Positions 9,371-18,111 of a stretch of DNA of 64,000 nt are shown here, in pieces. The notes beneath the pieces are model-generated. The model did no database searches, had not been told where the DNA came from, and worked only from the letters and a program-made list of their open reading frames with translations. How positions within the stretch are numbered: position 1 is the stretch's first letter; each line of letters begins with the position of its first letter. The translations under genes and the position numbers were made by a program. Source of the stretch: Hymenobacter convexus (lineage in GTDB: Bacteria > Bacteroidota > Bacteroidia > Cytophagales > Hymenobacteraceae); the NCBI RefSeq assembly GCF_030580955.1, contig NZ_JAUQON010000008.1, positions 62,001 to 126,000 of the forward strand. Direction: 5' to 3'.

Positions 9371-10744
9371 ATGTCCATCCTCCTCAAAAACGGCCGCGTC
9401 GTCACCGCCGATTCGGACGCCGTCTGCGATATTCTGATTGAAGGCGAAACCATCGTTTCCATCGGCCGCAACCTGTCGGCCGATGGCGCGGAGGTAATTG
9501 ACTGCACCGGCAAAATGGTGATGCCCGGCGGTATCGACCCGCACGTGCACCTCGAAATGCCCTTCATGGGCACGTTTTCGTCGGATACCTACGAAACCGG
9601 CACTCGCGCCGCGCTGCACGGGGGTACCACCACCGTCATCGATTTCATTCTGCAAAAGCAGGGCAATTCGCTGCGTTCGGCCTTTGAGGAGTGGAGTGGC
9701 CGCGCCACCGGCAACGCCGTGGGCGACTACAGCTTCCACATGGCCGTGACGGATTTTAACCCGAGCACCAAGGAAGAAATCAAGGACATGATTGCCGAGG
9801 GCATCACCTCCTTCAAAACCTTCATGGCCTACAAGGGCGCGCTCATGATTGACGACGCGCAGATGGTGGGCCTGATGCAGGAAGTGAAAAAGCACGGCGG
9901 CCTCGTGACGGCCCACGCCACCAACGGCGACATGATTGACACGCTCATTGCTCAGCACCGGGCCCAGGGCAAACTCACGCCGCTCTACCACTACTTATCG
10001 CAGCCCGAAGTGACCGAAGCAGAGGCATCGGGCCGTTTCGCCGACATCGCCAACTACACGGGCGTGAACGCCTACATCGTGCACCTCACCTGTGAGGGCG
10101 CCCTCAACCAGGTGCGCCGCGCCACCGAGCGCAACCAGCGCGTACTGGTCGAAACCTGCATCCAGTACCTGGTGTTGGATGCGTCGCTGTACGAAGACGA
10201 AGCCAACGGCGCGAAAGTGGTAATGTCACCGCCACTGCGTGAAAAAAAGGACCAGGCTACGCTCTGGGCCGGTCTGAACCAAGGCCTTGTGAATGTGGTG
10301 GGTACCGACCATTGCCCCTTTATGTGGGAGCAGAAGCTGATGGGCAAGGACGACTTTTCGAAAATTCCGAACGGCCATCCTGCCATCGAACACCGCATGG
10401 AATTGCTATTTTCGGAAGGCGTAAACAAAGGCAAAATCACTCCGCAGAAATTTGTGGAAGTGACTTCGACCAACGCTGCCAAAATCTTCGGCATGTTCCC
10501 GCGCAAAGGCACCATCAGCATTGGCGCCGATGCGGATTTGGTTATTTTCGACCCCAATAAAAAACACACGATTTCGGCCGATACTCACCACATGAACTGC
10601 GACTACTCAGCTTACGAGGACTGGGAATTGACCGGTAAAATTGATACGGTATTATTGCGTGGCAAAGTAGCTGTTGATGCTGGTGAAACGAAAGTTGCGA
10701 AAGGCTACGGGCAGTTTATCAAGCGCGGCAAGACGAATATTTAG
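9371..10744 (+). CDS. hydA: Dihydropyrimidinase (D-hydantoinase family)
   Basis: 457 residues, a cyclic amidohydrolase with a binuclear metal centre. Seen directly: His58 and His60 in GIDPHVHLEMPF, the carboxylated-lysine position Lys155 in SFKTFMAYKG, VTAHATNGD, IVHLT, and the metal Asp in VGTDHCPF. It opens dihydrouracil or dihydrothymine to N-carbamoyl-beta-alanine or N-carbamoyl-beta-aminoisobutyrate in the cytoplasm. Placed between the transaminase and the beta-ureidopropionase genes, it fits the middle of the reductive pathway. A hydantoinase role cannot be excluded from sequence alone but would not explain the neighbours. Confidence 0.93.
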   Translation: MSILLKNGRVVTADSDAVCDILIEGETIVSIGRNLSADGAEVIDCTGKMVMPGGIDPHVHLEMPFMGTFSSDTYETGTRAALHGGTTTVIDFILQKQGNSLRSAFEEWSGRATGNAVGDYSFHMAVTDFNPSTKEEIKDMIAEGITSFKTFMAYKGALMIDDAQMVGLMQEVKKHGGLVTAHATNGDMIDTLIAQHRAQGKLTPLYHYLSQPEVTEAEASGRFADIANYTGVNAYIVHLTCEGALNQVRRATERNQRVLVETCIQYLVLDASLYEDEANGAKVVMSPPLREKKDQATLWAGLNQGLVNVVGTDHCPFMWEQKLMGKDDFSKIPNGHPAIEHRMELLFSEGVNKGKITPQKFVEVTSTNAAKIFGMFPRKGTISIGADADLVIFDPNKKHTISADTHHMNCDYSAYEDWELTGKIDTVLLRGKVAVDAGETKVAKGYGQFIKRGKTNI

Positions 10745-10757
10745 AACGAGTAAACCA

Positions 10758-10873
10758 GCACGTCATTCCGAGCGAAGGCGAGGAATCTCGCGTGTCTTAG
10801 TAATTCAATTGTAACAACGTCAATAATTAGCGGAAGCACGCGAGATTCCTCGGCTTCGCTCGGAATGACGTGC
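10758..10873. repeat. Intergenic palindrome, family C (GTCATTCCGAGCGAAG)
   Basis: 37-base arms (10758-10794 and 10837-10873) around a 42-base AT-rich loop. The arm contains GCACGTCATTCCGAGCGAAG and then CGAGGAATCTCGCGTG. Related in plan to families A and D (GTCATnCnGAGCG) but with a different inner half. Confidence 0.9.
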
Positions 10874-10916
10874 TAATTCAACAAGACTCCAAACTCTCAT
10901 CCCCACCAATCCCACA

Positions 10917-11783
10917 ATGCCCAGAATTATTAAATCCGGCCTCATTCAGATGAGCCTGCCGATGACCGAAGGTGAAGGCACGATTCAGGAAATCATGGCC
11001 GCCATGGAAGCCAAGCACATTCCGCTCATTGAAGAAGCCGGCCGCCAGGGCGTGCAGATTCTCTGCCTGCAGGAAATCTTCAATACCCCGTATTTCTGCC
11101 CCGGCCAGGACAAAGCCTGGTACGCCTCGGCCGAATCGGTGCCCGGCCCGACCACGGACCGCATGGCCGAATACGCCAAGAAATACAACATGGTGATGAT
11201 TGTGCCCGTGTACGAGCGCGAGTCGGCCGGTTTCCTCTACAACACCGCCGCCGTGATTGACGCCGATGGCACCTACCTCGGCAAGTACCGCAAAAACCAC
11301 ATCCCGCACACCACCGGCTTCTGGGAGAAGTTCTTCTTCAAGCCCGGTAACATGGGCTACCCGGTGTTCCAGACCAAGTACGCCAAAGTGGGCGTCTACA
11401 TCTGCTACGACCGCCACTTCCCCGACGGCGCCCGCATCTTGGGCCTGAACGGCGCCGAAATCGTGTACAACCCCTCGGCCACCGTGGCCGGCCTCTCGCA
11501 GTACCTCTGGAAGCTGGAGCAGCCCGCGCACGCCGCTGCCAACGGCTATTTCATGGGCTGCATCAACCGCGTAGGCGAGGAGAAGCCCTGGAACCTGGGC
11601 CGCTTCTACGGCACCTCCTATTTCGTGGACCCGCGCGGCCAAATCATCGCGCAGGCTGATGAGTATAAAGATGAATTGCTGATTGCTGAATTCGACCTCG
11701 ATATGATTGAGGAAGTGCGCAATACCTGGCAGTTCTTCCGTGACCGCCGCCCTGAGACTTACGAGAAACTAGTGGAATTGTAG
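10917..11783 (+). CDS. Beta-ureidopropionase / N-carbamoyl amidohydrolase (nitrilase superfamily)
   Basis: A 288-residue carbon-nitrogen hydrolase. The catalytic Glu-Lys-Cys triad is visible: Glu53 in CLQEIF, Lys126 in KYRKNHIPH and Cys163 in VYICYDRHFP. The family hydrolyses N-carbamoyl-beta-alanine to beta-alanine, CO2 and ammonia. N-carbamoylputrescine amidase is the closest alternative by family, but position between dihydropyrimidinase and the dihydropyrimidine dehydrogenase genes strongly favours pyrimidine breakdown. Palindromes lie on both sides, so co-transcription with its neighbours is not assured. Confidence 0.92.
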   Translation: MPRIIKSGLIQMSLPMTEGEGTIQEIMAAMEAKHIPLIEEAGRQGVQILCLQEIFNTPYFCPGQDKAWYASAESVPGPTTDRMAEYAKKYNMVMIVPVYERESAGFLYNTAAVIDADGTYLGKYRKNHIPHTTGFWEKFFFKPGNMGYPVFQTKYAKVGVYICYDRHFPDGARILGLNGAEIVYNPSATVAGLSQYLWKLEQPAHAAANGYFMGCINRVGEEKPWNLGRFYGTSYFVDPRGQIIAQADEYKDELLIAEFDLDMIEEVRNTWQFFRDRRPETYEKLVEL

Positions 11784-11801
11784 GCCATTAGCTGACAGGT
11801 A

Positions 11802-11905
11802 AACGGTCATGCTGAGCGCAGTCGAAGCATTTCTACCGCTTCGTTGCAATTAGTGAGAATTAGTTGCGCGGTAGAGATGCTTCGGCTGCGCTCAGCATGA
11901 CCGTT
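11802..11905. repeat. Intergenic palindrome, family D (GTCATGCTGAGCGCAG)
   Basis: Inverted arms of about 35 bases (left arm AACGGTCATGCTGAGCGCAG, then GAAGCAT) enclose a ~35-base loop. The loop bases 11840-11854 (TTCGTTGCAATTAGT) recur as their exact reverse complement in the copy at 41771-41877, so the element has an orientation. Confidence 0.9.
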
Positions 11906-11941
11906 TTATTATCTTAACATTTTGAAATAACCAGCCCATCC

Positions 11942-13267
11942 ATGGCCGAATTTTCTACACCCACCACCGAGCAGCAATTCGCGGAAAATTTTGCGCAATT
12001 GAAGCCGGTGATGAACCGCACCGAGGCGCTGTACGAAAGCTCCCGCTGCCTCTTTTGCTTCGATGCGCCGTGTATAAAAGCGTGCCCATCGGGGATTGAT
12101 ATTCCGCAGTTTATCCGCCAGATTAATTCAGGTAACGACACCGGCGCGGCGCGCACTATTTACGAGGCGAATTACTTCGGCAACGCCTGCGGCAAAGTGT
12201 GCCCCACCGAAGTGCTGTGCGAAGGTGCCTGCGTATATAACCTGCAGGAAGTGAAGCCGATTGAGATTGGTCGTCTGCAAAGCTTTGCCACCACCAAGGT
12301 GATTAAAAGCGGCGAAAAGCTGTTTGGCCCCGGGGCAGATAATGGCAAAAAAGTGGCCGTAATTGGCGCGGGTCCGGCTGGTATTTCGGCCGCTTGCGAA
12401 CTTCGTTCACTAGGCTACGGCGTTGATGTTTTTGAAGCTAAAGCGCAGCCGTCGGGCCTGACGGTTTATGGCGTGGCGCCTTACAAAATCACTAACGAAG
12501 AAACACTGGCCGAAATGGCTTATTTGCAGGCGCAATTCGGGTATAATGTGCATTTCAATTCGGCTATTTCTTCGCGGAAAGAATTAGAAAAGCTGGAAGA
12601 TAAATACGACGCTATTTTCCTGGGAATTGGCTTGGGCAAAACCAACGAATTGGGTTTGCCAGGCGAGGATAAAATCAATTGCACCGGCGCGGTTGAATTT
12701 ATTGCCGAGTTGCGCCAGCATCAGCACAAGGTAGCCGTGGGCCGCAAGGTGATTGTGCTGGGGGGCGGCAACACGGCTATGGACGCCGCTTCGGAATCTT
12801 CGCGTCTGGGCGCGGAAAACGTCATTCTGGCCTACCGCCGGGCCAAAGAAGAAATGGGCGCTTACGAGTTCGAGTATGACCTGGCCAAAGGAGTCGGCGT
12901 GAAGGGCCTGTTCAATGTGGCGCCGGTGGAAATTACCGGTAATGGCTACGTGGCGGGCGTGAAATTTATTCGCACCGAAACCAAGGACGGCAAGGTTTCA
13001 GAAATTGCCGGTTCGGAATTTGTCGAGCCTTGCGATATGGTGATAAAAGCTACTGGACAGGCTAAGCAGACCGAATTTCTGAACCTGATTCCGGGCCTGA
13101 AGCTGGACGGCAAAGGCCGCATCATCGCCGATGCCCACACTGGGCAGACGTCGAACCCTAAGTACTTCGCCTCCGGCGATGCTTGGAACGGCGGCGCGGA
13201 AGTGGTGAACGCGGCCGCTGAGGCCAAGCTCACGGCCCGCGGTATTCACGCTTACTTGAGCAAGTAG
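11942..13267 (+). CDS. preT: NAD(P)-dependent dihydropyrimidine dehydrogenase, FAD/Fe-S subunit PreT
   Basis: 441 residues. The N-terminal ~120 residues carry the Cys-rich iron-sulfur pattern of the GltD/DPD-like family (CLFCFDAPCIKACPSG, then CGKVCPTEVLCEGACV). These are followed by an FAD-binding GAGPAGISAACEL motif and an NAD(P)-binding LGGGNTAMDAA motif. PreT takes electrons from NAD(P)H and passes them to PreA, which reduces uracil or thymine to the dihydro form. It is separated from preA by a 78-base palindrome only. This two-gene form is the bacterial equivalent of the single-chain eukaryotic dihydropyrimidine dehydrogenase. Confidence 0.92.
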   Translation: MAEFSTPTTEQQFAENFAQLKPVMNRTEALYESSRCLFCFDAPCIKACPSGIDIPQFIRQINSGNDTGAARTIYEANYFGNACGKVCPTEVLCEGACVYNLQEVKPIEIGRLQSFATTKVIKSGEKLFGPGADNGKKVAVIGAGPAGISAACELRSLGYGVDVFEAKAQPSGLTVYGVAPYKITNEETLAEMAYLQAQFGYNVHFNSAISSRKELEKLEDKYDAIFLGIGLGKTNELGLPGEDKINCTGAVEFIAELRQHQHKVAVGRKVIVLGGGNTAMDAASESSRLGAENVILAYRRAKEEMGAYEFEYDLAKGVGVKGLFNVAPVEITGNGYVAGVKFIRTETKDGKVSEIAGSEFVEPCDMVIKATGQAKQTEFLNLIPGLKLDGKGRIIADAHTGQTSNPKYFASGDAWNGGAEVVNAAAEAKLTARGIHAYLSK

Positions 13268-13341
13268 CGCGGACTTTTAGTCCGCGAGTTGAGTTCATCT
13301 CCCTCATTTCGTATCAATCGTGGACTAAAAGTCCGCGCTAC
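13264..13341. repeat. Intergenic palindrome, family B
   Basis: Arms beginning GTAGCGCGGACTTTTAGTCC and their reverse complement enclose a short loop. The first arm overlaps the last codons of preT (AAG TAG), and the second ends 3 bases before the preA ATG at 13345. It fills the whole gap and should strongly structure a preT-preA transcript. Confidence 0.9.
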
Positions 13342-13344
13342 ATT

Positions 13345-14733
13345 ATGCCTGACCTCTCAATTAATTTCGCCGGCATCAAATCGCCGAACCCGTTCTGGCT
13401 GGCTTCGGCCCCGCCCACCAATTCCGGCTACCAGGTGATGAAAGCCTTCGACGCCGGCTGGGGCGGCGCGGTGTGGAAGACGCTCGGCGTGCCTGTCGTC
13501 AATGTTTCCAGCCGCTACGGCGGCGTGAATTATCGGGACAAACGCTTGGTGGGCTTCAACAACATCGAGCTGATTTCGGACCGGCCGCTTTCGCACAACC
13601 TGCGCGAGATTGAGGAAGTGAAAAAGCGCTTTCCCAACCACGCCGTCATCGCCTCGCTCATGGTGCAGAGCCGGCAGGAATGGCACGACATCGTGCGCCA
13701 AAGCCAGGACGCCGGCGCCGACGGCTTCGAGCTGAATTTCGGCTGCCCGCACGGCATGTGCGAGCGGGGCATGGGCTCGGCGGTGGGGCAGGAGCCGAAG
13801 GTGCTCCAGATGATAGTGGAATGGGTGATGGAAGTGGCCCAAAAGCCCGTCATCGTGAAGCTCACGCCCAACATTTCGGACATTACGGAGCCTGCCATGG
13901 CCGCCCGGCGCGGTGGGGCCGATGCTATTTCGCTCATCAACACCATTCAGAGCATCGTGGGCGTTGACCTGGATAAGTTCGCGCCGTACCCGATTGTGGA
14001 CGGCAAGGGCACCAACGGCGGCTACTGCGGCCCGGCCGTGAAGCCCATTGCCCTGAACATGGTGAAAAACTGCGCTCAGCACCCCGATATCAAGCTGCCC
14101 ATTTCGGGCATTGGGGGCATCGAGAACTGGCGCGATGCGGTGGAACACATTTTGCTGGGCGCCAGCTCGGTGCAGGTGTGCACGGCGGTGATGCACTTCG
14201 GTTTTGGCATTATTCGCGAAATGACTTCCGGCCTGGAGCAGTACATGGTGGAAAAGGGCTTCCAGACCATTGATGAAATGGTGGGGAAAGCGCTGCCCAA
14301 CGTGCTGCACTGGGAAGACCTGAATATGAAGTACAAGGTGACGGCCAACATCAACGAGGACAAGTGCATTGGCTGCCAGCTGTGCTACACGGCCTGCGAA
14401 GACGGTGCCCACCAAGCCATCCGGCTCAACGCCGGCACGCGCGTGCCCGAAATCATTGAGGAAAACTGCGTGGGCTGCAACCTGTGCTCGCTGGTATGCC
14501 CCGTGGAGCAGTGCATCACGATGGAGCAAACCGACTCCGGCACCGAGCACCTCACCTGGAAAGAGCGCACCGAAGCCGGCACCGCGCCCACCGAATTTGA
14601 GGACGAAAAGGCCGGTGGCCGCCACCACTGGGTGCCCGAGCCCAGCGCCGCGCTGGGCAAGGAGCGCCACAAAACCCTGCCCGGCAAAGCCCGCATTATC
14701 AACGGCGAAACGACGGTACCGGCCGAGGCTTAG
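13345..14733 (+). CDS. preA: Dihydropyrimidine dehydrogenase, FMN/Fe-S subunit PreA
   Basis: 462 residues. Residues 1-320 form a dihydroorotate-dehydrogenase-like FMN barrel (FELNFGCPHGMCERGMGSAVG, trimmed here to its recognisable core; PVIVKLTPN; ISGIGGI). The C-terminus holds two [4Fe-4S] ferredoxin motifs, CIGCQLCYTACED and CVGCNLCSLVCPVEQC. Together with PreT it performs the first, reductive step of uracil and thymine catabolism. All cysteine codons in these motifs are TGC, a useful contrast with the leader ORF near 51.2 kb. The ~70-residue tail after the ferredoxin domain is longer than in E. coli PreA. Confidence 0.93.
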   Translation: MPDLSINFAGIKSPNPFWLASAPPTNSGYQVMKAFDAGWGGAVWKTLGVPVVNVSSRYGGVNYRDKRLVGFNNIELISDRPLSHNLREIEEVKKRFPNHAVIASLMVQSRQEWHDIVRQSQDAGADGFELNFGCPHGMCERGMGSAVGQEPKVLQMIVEWVMEVAQKPVIVKLTPNISDITEPAMAARRGGADAISLINTIQSIVGVDLDKFAPYPIVDGKGTNGGYCGPAVKPIALNMVKNCAQHPDIKLPISGIGGIENWRDAVEHILLGASSVQVCTAVMHFGFGIIREMTSGLEQYMVEKGFQTIDEMVGKALPNVLHWEDLNMKYKVTANINEDKCIGCQLCYTACEDGAHQAIRLNAGTRVPEIIEENCVGCNLCSLVCPVEQCITMEQTDSGTEHLTWKERTEAGTAPTEFEDEKAGGRHHWVPEPSAALGKERHKTLPGKARIINGETTVPAEA

Positions 14734-14842
14734 GGCGAATTAAGAGACGGTTGGCCGGCACTAATTATGGTCCGCAATTTGTTGATTGACGTATAAGTTA
14801 CATCACCTCTAAATTGACGCGCTTCGGCCGCCTTTCCATATC

Positions 14843-15121
14843 ATGAAAACGAAATCGTTGATTTTTGCCCTGGGCATTTGCCTGATGTTGTTGAGTGGCT
14901 GCGTGGCCTCCGTGGGCACCGGCTACGACTATGGCTATGGCGGCGCTTACTACGCGCCGGTTAGGCCGTATTATGCTCGTCCGTACTACTATAATCCTCG
15001 TCCGGCCGTGATTGTGCCTGCCCGGCCCTACCGCGGCGGCTATTCCGATGGCTACCGCGGCAATGGGGGCTACCATGGTGGCGGCGGTAACTACGGCGGC
15101 GGCCACAGCCGTCGCCGTTAA
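14843..15121 (+). CDS. Small Gly/Tyr/Arg-rich lipoprotein
   Basis: 92 residues. The N-terminus is a lipoprotein signal with lipobox LLSGC (Cys at about residue 21), so the mature part is ~71 residues anchored in the outer or inner membrane. The mature sequence is low-complexity, built from YGYGGAYY, YYARPYYY and GGYHGGGGNYGGG with many arginines. Low-complexity lipoproteins of this type are widespread in Bacteroidota and have no established function. A strong terminator follows 21 bases after the stop. Confidence 0.72.
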   Translation: MKTKSLIFALGICLMLLSGCVASVGTGYDYGYGGAYYAPVRPYYARPYYYNPRPAVIVPARPYRGGYSDGYRGNGGYHGGGGNYGGGHSRRR

Positions 15122-15142
15122 CTCCTGATTGATTCGCGCCAC

Positions 15143-15175
15143 AAAGGGCCGCCCGTGAAAACGGGCGGCCCTTTT
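15143..15175 (+). terminator. Rho-independent terminator after the small lipoprotein gene
   Basis: A perfect 14-bp stem (AAAGGGCCGCCCGT with its complement) and GAAA loop end in CTTTT. Its symmetry lets it work on both strands. Confidence 0.9.
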
Positions 15176-15304
15176 GCATAGCGCCGGGCCAAGCAGGTGC
15201 TACCATGGCCGAAGCGGTGGCGATTCAGGGAGGCAGCTACCGGTAAGGGGCTGCGTTATTGGCCGGGGCGTCCTTTCTTTGGGTTCTACCTTTCGGTTTT
15301 GTAC

Positions 15305-16228
15305 ATGAGTTCTTACAGTTACGCTTCGATTGTCCGGTTTCTGGTCTTCCTGCTGATTGTTGGCCTGCGGCCGTTGGGCAGCCACGCGCAGGGCTACGTG
15401 GAGGGCATTGGCCTGAGCTATGAGGTGTTGCCCCTGAAGCAGGTGGGCAACCGCGACACCACGTTTCGGGGCGATATTTTCCGAGCCAATATCATTGTGC
15501 CCGTAGCTGCGGCGGCCGATAGTTCGCATGCCGTGCTGGTCGGGCTGAACCTCGAAACATTGCGCTTTAGTGGGATTCGGCCAGGTTTTGCCGTGCGTAA
15601 TGTGTATGGCATCACGCCGGTGCTGGGTTACCGGCAGCGCCTCTCGTCCCGCACCGAGCTTACGGCGCTGGTGCTGCCTGCGCTCAACTCGGACCTGCAC
15701 GATGTGCGCGGGGCCGATGTGACGTGGGGTGGCGTGGTGCGGGCCGCTTACCGCGTTAATTCCCGGCGCGCCTATCGCCTCACGGTGGGCTACCGGCAGC
15801 AGTTCTACGGGCCGCAATACGTGCTGCTGCTGGGCCTTGACTGGCGGCTGGGCGAGCGGTGGCGAGCGTTTGGCGACCTGCCCACCACGTTCAACATCAG
15901 CTACGCCGCGACGCCGCGGGTAAACGTGGGTTTCAACCTAAACGGGATTAATACCGCCTACCGCTTGCAGGAGCAGGACCGGTATTTCCAGTACCAGCAG
16001 GGCCATTACGGTTTATTCGCCGAAACCTACCTGAGCGCGCATTGGGCGCTGCGAGCCACGGCCGCCTACGCCGTGACGCGGCGCATGGAAGTGTACGCCC
16101 GGGACGACCAATGGCCCGCCACCATCGACTATATTGGGCTGGGAACCGCGCCCACGCCGCTCAGCCCCCGTCTGGAAAAGGGGGTGGCTTTCCGGCTGGC
16201 GCTGAGCTACCGGGTGCCGGCTCCGTGA
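15305..16228 (+). CDS. Outer-membrane beta-barrel protein (DUF6268-like)
   Basis: 307 residues. A signal peptide (FLVFLLIVGLRPLGSHAQ) precedes alternating hydrophobic/polar strands rich in Tyr, Arg and Gly through the C-terminus (FRLALSYRVPAP), typical of an outer-membrane barrel. The pattern around VEGIGLSYEVLP and RANIIVPV resembles DUF6268 proteins, which have no assigned function. I start at 15305; the reading frame is open to 15197, but those codons precede the signal peptide and start inside spacer DNA. No operon partner is evident. Confidence 0.75.
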   Translation: MSSYSYASIVRFLVFLLIVGLRPLGSHAQGYVEGIGLSYEVLPLKQVGNRDTTFRGDIFRANIIVPVAAAADSSHAVLVGLNLETLRFSGIRPGFAVRNVYGITPVLGYRQRLSSRTELTALVLPALNSDLHDVRGADVTWGGVVRAAYRVNSRRAYRLTVGYRQQFYGPQYVLLLGLDWRLGERWRAFGDLPTTFNISYAATPRVNVGFNLNGINTAYRLQEQDRYFQYQQGHYGLFAETYLSAHWALRATAAYAVTRRMEVYARDDQWPATIDYIGLGTAPTPLSPRLEKGVAFRLALSYRVPAP

Positions 16229-16279
16229 GGCTTGTTAATTGACTATCAACGAGTGCTGCGATAGGGTGCTGCCGGCGGC

Positions 16280-17458
16280 TCAGGCCGCCTCCGCGGCTGG
16301 CAAGACCTCGACGGCTGTTTGCGGGCCTGCCTTTGGCGAATCATTGTGAATAGCAGCCTTCGTGTCGCGCAGGTGCTGCGGCTGCCGCTTGTTCTTTACT
16401 GCCTGAATTTCGGCGATAATCGCCAGCGCGATTTCCTCTGGTGTTTCGCCGCCTAAGCCCAGGCCGATGGGGCTGTGCAGGCGGTTTTGCATAATGCCCG
16501 GAATTTCAGCTTCGGACAAATTCAACTCCTCTTCGCTCAACAGGCGCCCAGCCTTGGCGCGCGGCCCCAGCAGGCCGATGTAGGGCACGGCCGTGGGGAG
16601 TAGTATTTGCAGCGCCGCCAGGTCGTAAGCGTAATTGTGACTGAGCAGCACGTGGTAGGCGCCGGCATCCGGCGTCCGGGTTTCCAACTCGCGCACGGGC
16701 ACAATGCGCACATCGGCCGCCTCCGGAAACCGGGCAGCGGTGGCCAGGTTGGGCCGGCCATCGACCACGGTGATGTGCCAGCCGAGCGAGGCGGCCAGGT
16801 GCACCAGCGGCTGCGCATCGTTGCCGGCGCCGTACACCACTAGGCGCAGCGGCGGCCGCAGCACCTCCAGCAGCGCCCGCACCGGCCCGGCATCGGTTTC
16901 CACGTCCAGAATCTGCGATTGGCCTTGGTCGAGCACGATTTTGGCGGCTTTAGCCAAGGGCGCGGCCAGGAGGGGAGTGCCCCGAAAACCACCGGCTGCC
17001 GAAAGCAACAAGCGCTGCCCGACGGCCGCTTTCAGGCCCGAAGCATCGGTTTCGAACACCGTGGCCAGCACGGCCGGCTCGGGGTGCCGGGCGAAGCCGC
17101 GCAGCAGTTCCACGGGGTTGTCGGGGGCGGCAAAGTCTAGGGGCTCCAGCAGGATGCGGACCACGCCCTGGCAGCCGGGGCCGAGGCCGTGGCGGGGGTC
17201 GTCCTCGTCGCGGGTGTCGTAGGTGACCAGCGCCGGTTGGCCCCGGAAAATGGCCTGCCGGGCCCGCTGGCGCGCATCGCCCTCCAGGCAGCCCCCGCTG
17301 ATGGCGCCGGTCAACTCCCCGTCTTCGGTCACGAGCATGCGGGCGCCGGGGCGGCGGTAGGCCGAACCCAACACTTCCACCACGGTGGCCAGGGCACAGG
17401 GGCGGGCTTCGGCACGGTGGCGGTCATAGGCCAGGAGCAGGCGTTGCAGTTCAGTCAT
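16280..17458 (-). CDS. XdhC/CoxI-family molybdoenzyme maturation protein
   Basis: 392 residues. The N-terminal XdhC/CoxI domain has GSAYRRPGARMLV and GAISGGCLEGD with its conserved Cys. The C-terminal Rossmann domain has VYGAGNDAQPLV. Family members bind the molybdenum cytosine-dinucleotide cofactor, help sulfurate it and insert it into xanthine-dehydrogenase-type enzymes. Its likely client is the three-subunit enzyme at 36.4-40.3 kb, since no other molybdoenzyme is seen here, although these genes are usually adjacent. I start at 17458 (MTELQRLLLAYD); upstream in-frame codons look non-coding. Confidence 0.9.
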   Translation of the reverse strand: MTELQRLLLAYDRHRAEARPCALATVVEVLGSAYRRPGARMLVTEDGELTGAISGGCLEGDARQRARQAIFRGQPALVTYDTRDEDDPRHGLGPGCQGVVRILLEPLDFAAPDNPVELLRGFARHPEPAVLATVFETDASGLKAAVGQRLLLSAAGGFRGTPLLAAPLAKAAKIVLDQGQSQILDVETDAGPVRALLEVLRPPLRLVVYGAGNDAQPLVHLAASLGWHITVVDGRPNLATAARFPEAADVRIVPVRELETRTPDAGAYHVLLSHNYAYDLAALQILLPTAVPYIGLLGPRAKAGRLLSEEELNLSEAEIPGIMQNRLHSPIGLGLGGETPEEIALAIIAEIQAVKNKRQPQHLRDTKAAIHNDSPKAGPQTAVEVLPAAEAA

Positions 17459-17640
17459 GGGGGGATGTAGTGGGCGGGGGAAGTACGCCGGGTGGCGGGG
17501 CGAGGTTATGTAACTACCGGGCCGGCTGCGCGGTTTGGATTCAGAAGCGCGCTGTTGGCTAGCATCGCACATCGTAAGTCCGTTTCATAACTGCCACCAT
17601 TCTCTTCCATCAACTAAGAATAAGCACTCTCGCCGAAACG

Positions 17641-17949
17641 ATGGAAAAGCCGGCGCCGGTGTTTTTTCCGGGGCCAGATTCCGGGCCATCGTACCTGGGA
17701 TTTTATGCCAGCAAGCTATGTGTCAGACTCAAGTGCCTCACCGAAACCGTTGCTGAATCTACCGGCAAGCGCTCCGTGGAGTGGCTGGCCGAAGCCGTGT
17801 TGCTGGAGGCCCACGTGCTGCTCCAAAACCCGGCCCTTACCATCGGCCAGATTGCCGATACGCTGCATTTCGCCGACCAATCTACATTTGGCCGGTTTTT
17901 CCGGAAAAGCGTTGGCGTGGCCCCGGCTATTTATCGGCAGCGGCTGTAA
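17641..17949 (+). pseudogene. AraC-family regulator remnant (C-terminal DNA-binding part only)
   Basis: A 102-codon ORF whose residues ~20-100 match the AraC helix-turn-helix region (GFYASKLCVRLKCLTETV, then LTIGQIADTLHFADQSTFGR and FFRKSVGVAPAIYR). The ~200-residue N-terminal sensing domain is absent, and the preceding ~180 bases contain no trace of it in any frame. The first ~18 residues are unrelated to the family. This looks like the tail of a deleted gene; stand-alone AraC HTH proteins exist, so residual DNA-binding activity is possible. Confidence 0.65.
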
Positions 17950-17976
17950 GGCGTTTAAGCAACACTCCGTAATGGT

Positions 17977-18022
17977 GGTCATACTTCGGCTGCGCAGACG
18001 CCAGATGAGCATGACCGTTCTG
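17977..18022. repeat. Decayed family D palindrome
   Basis: GGTCAT, then CTTCGGCTGCGC, ten bases, then TGAGCATGACCGTTCT. These are pieces of one family D arm with the loop and most of the other arm gone. It lies just after the AraC remnant, consistent with a deletion-prone spot. Confidence 0.55.
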
Positions 18023-18111
18023 TTCTTCTTCACCTCACTTTCCGCCTTTTGGCCCAAACTTCCCGCCGTTTGGCCCTTTATCGCTGAGGGGGCCGGCCGG
18101 AGCTTTGCCAT

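Noticed and set aside
13357-14670. 437-codon open frame on the minus strand
   Set aside because: Antisense to preA, where the Fe-S motifs fix the coding strand.
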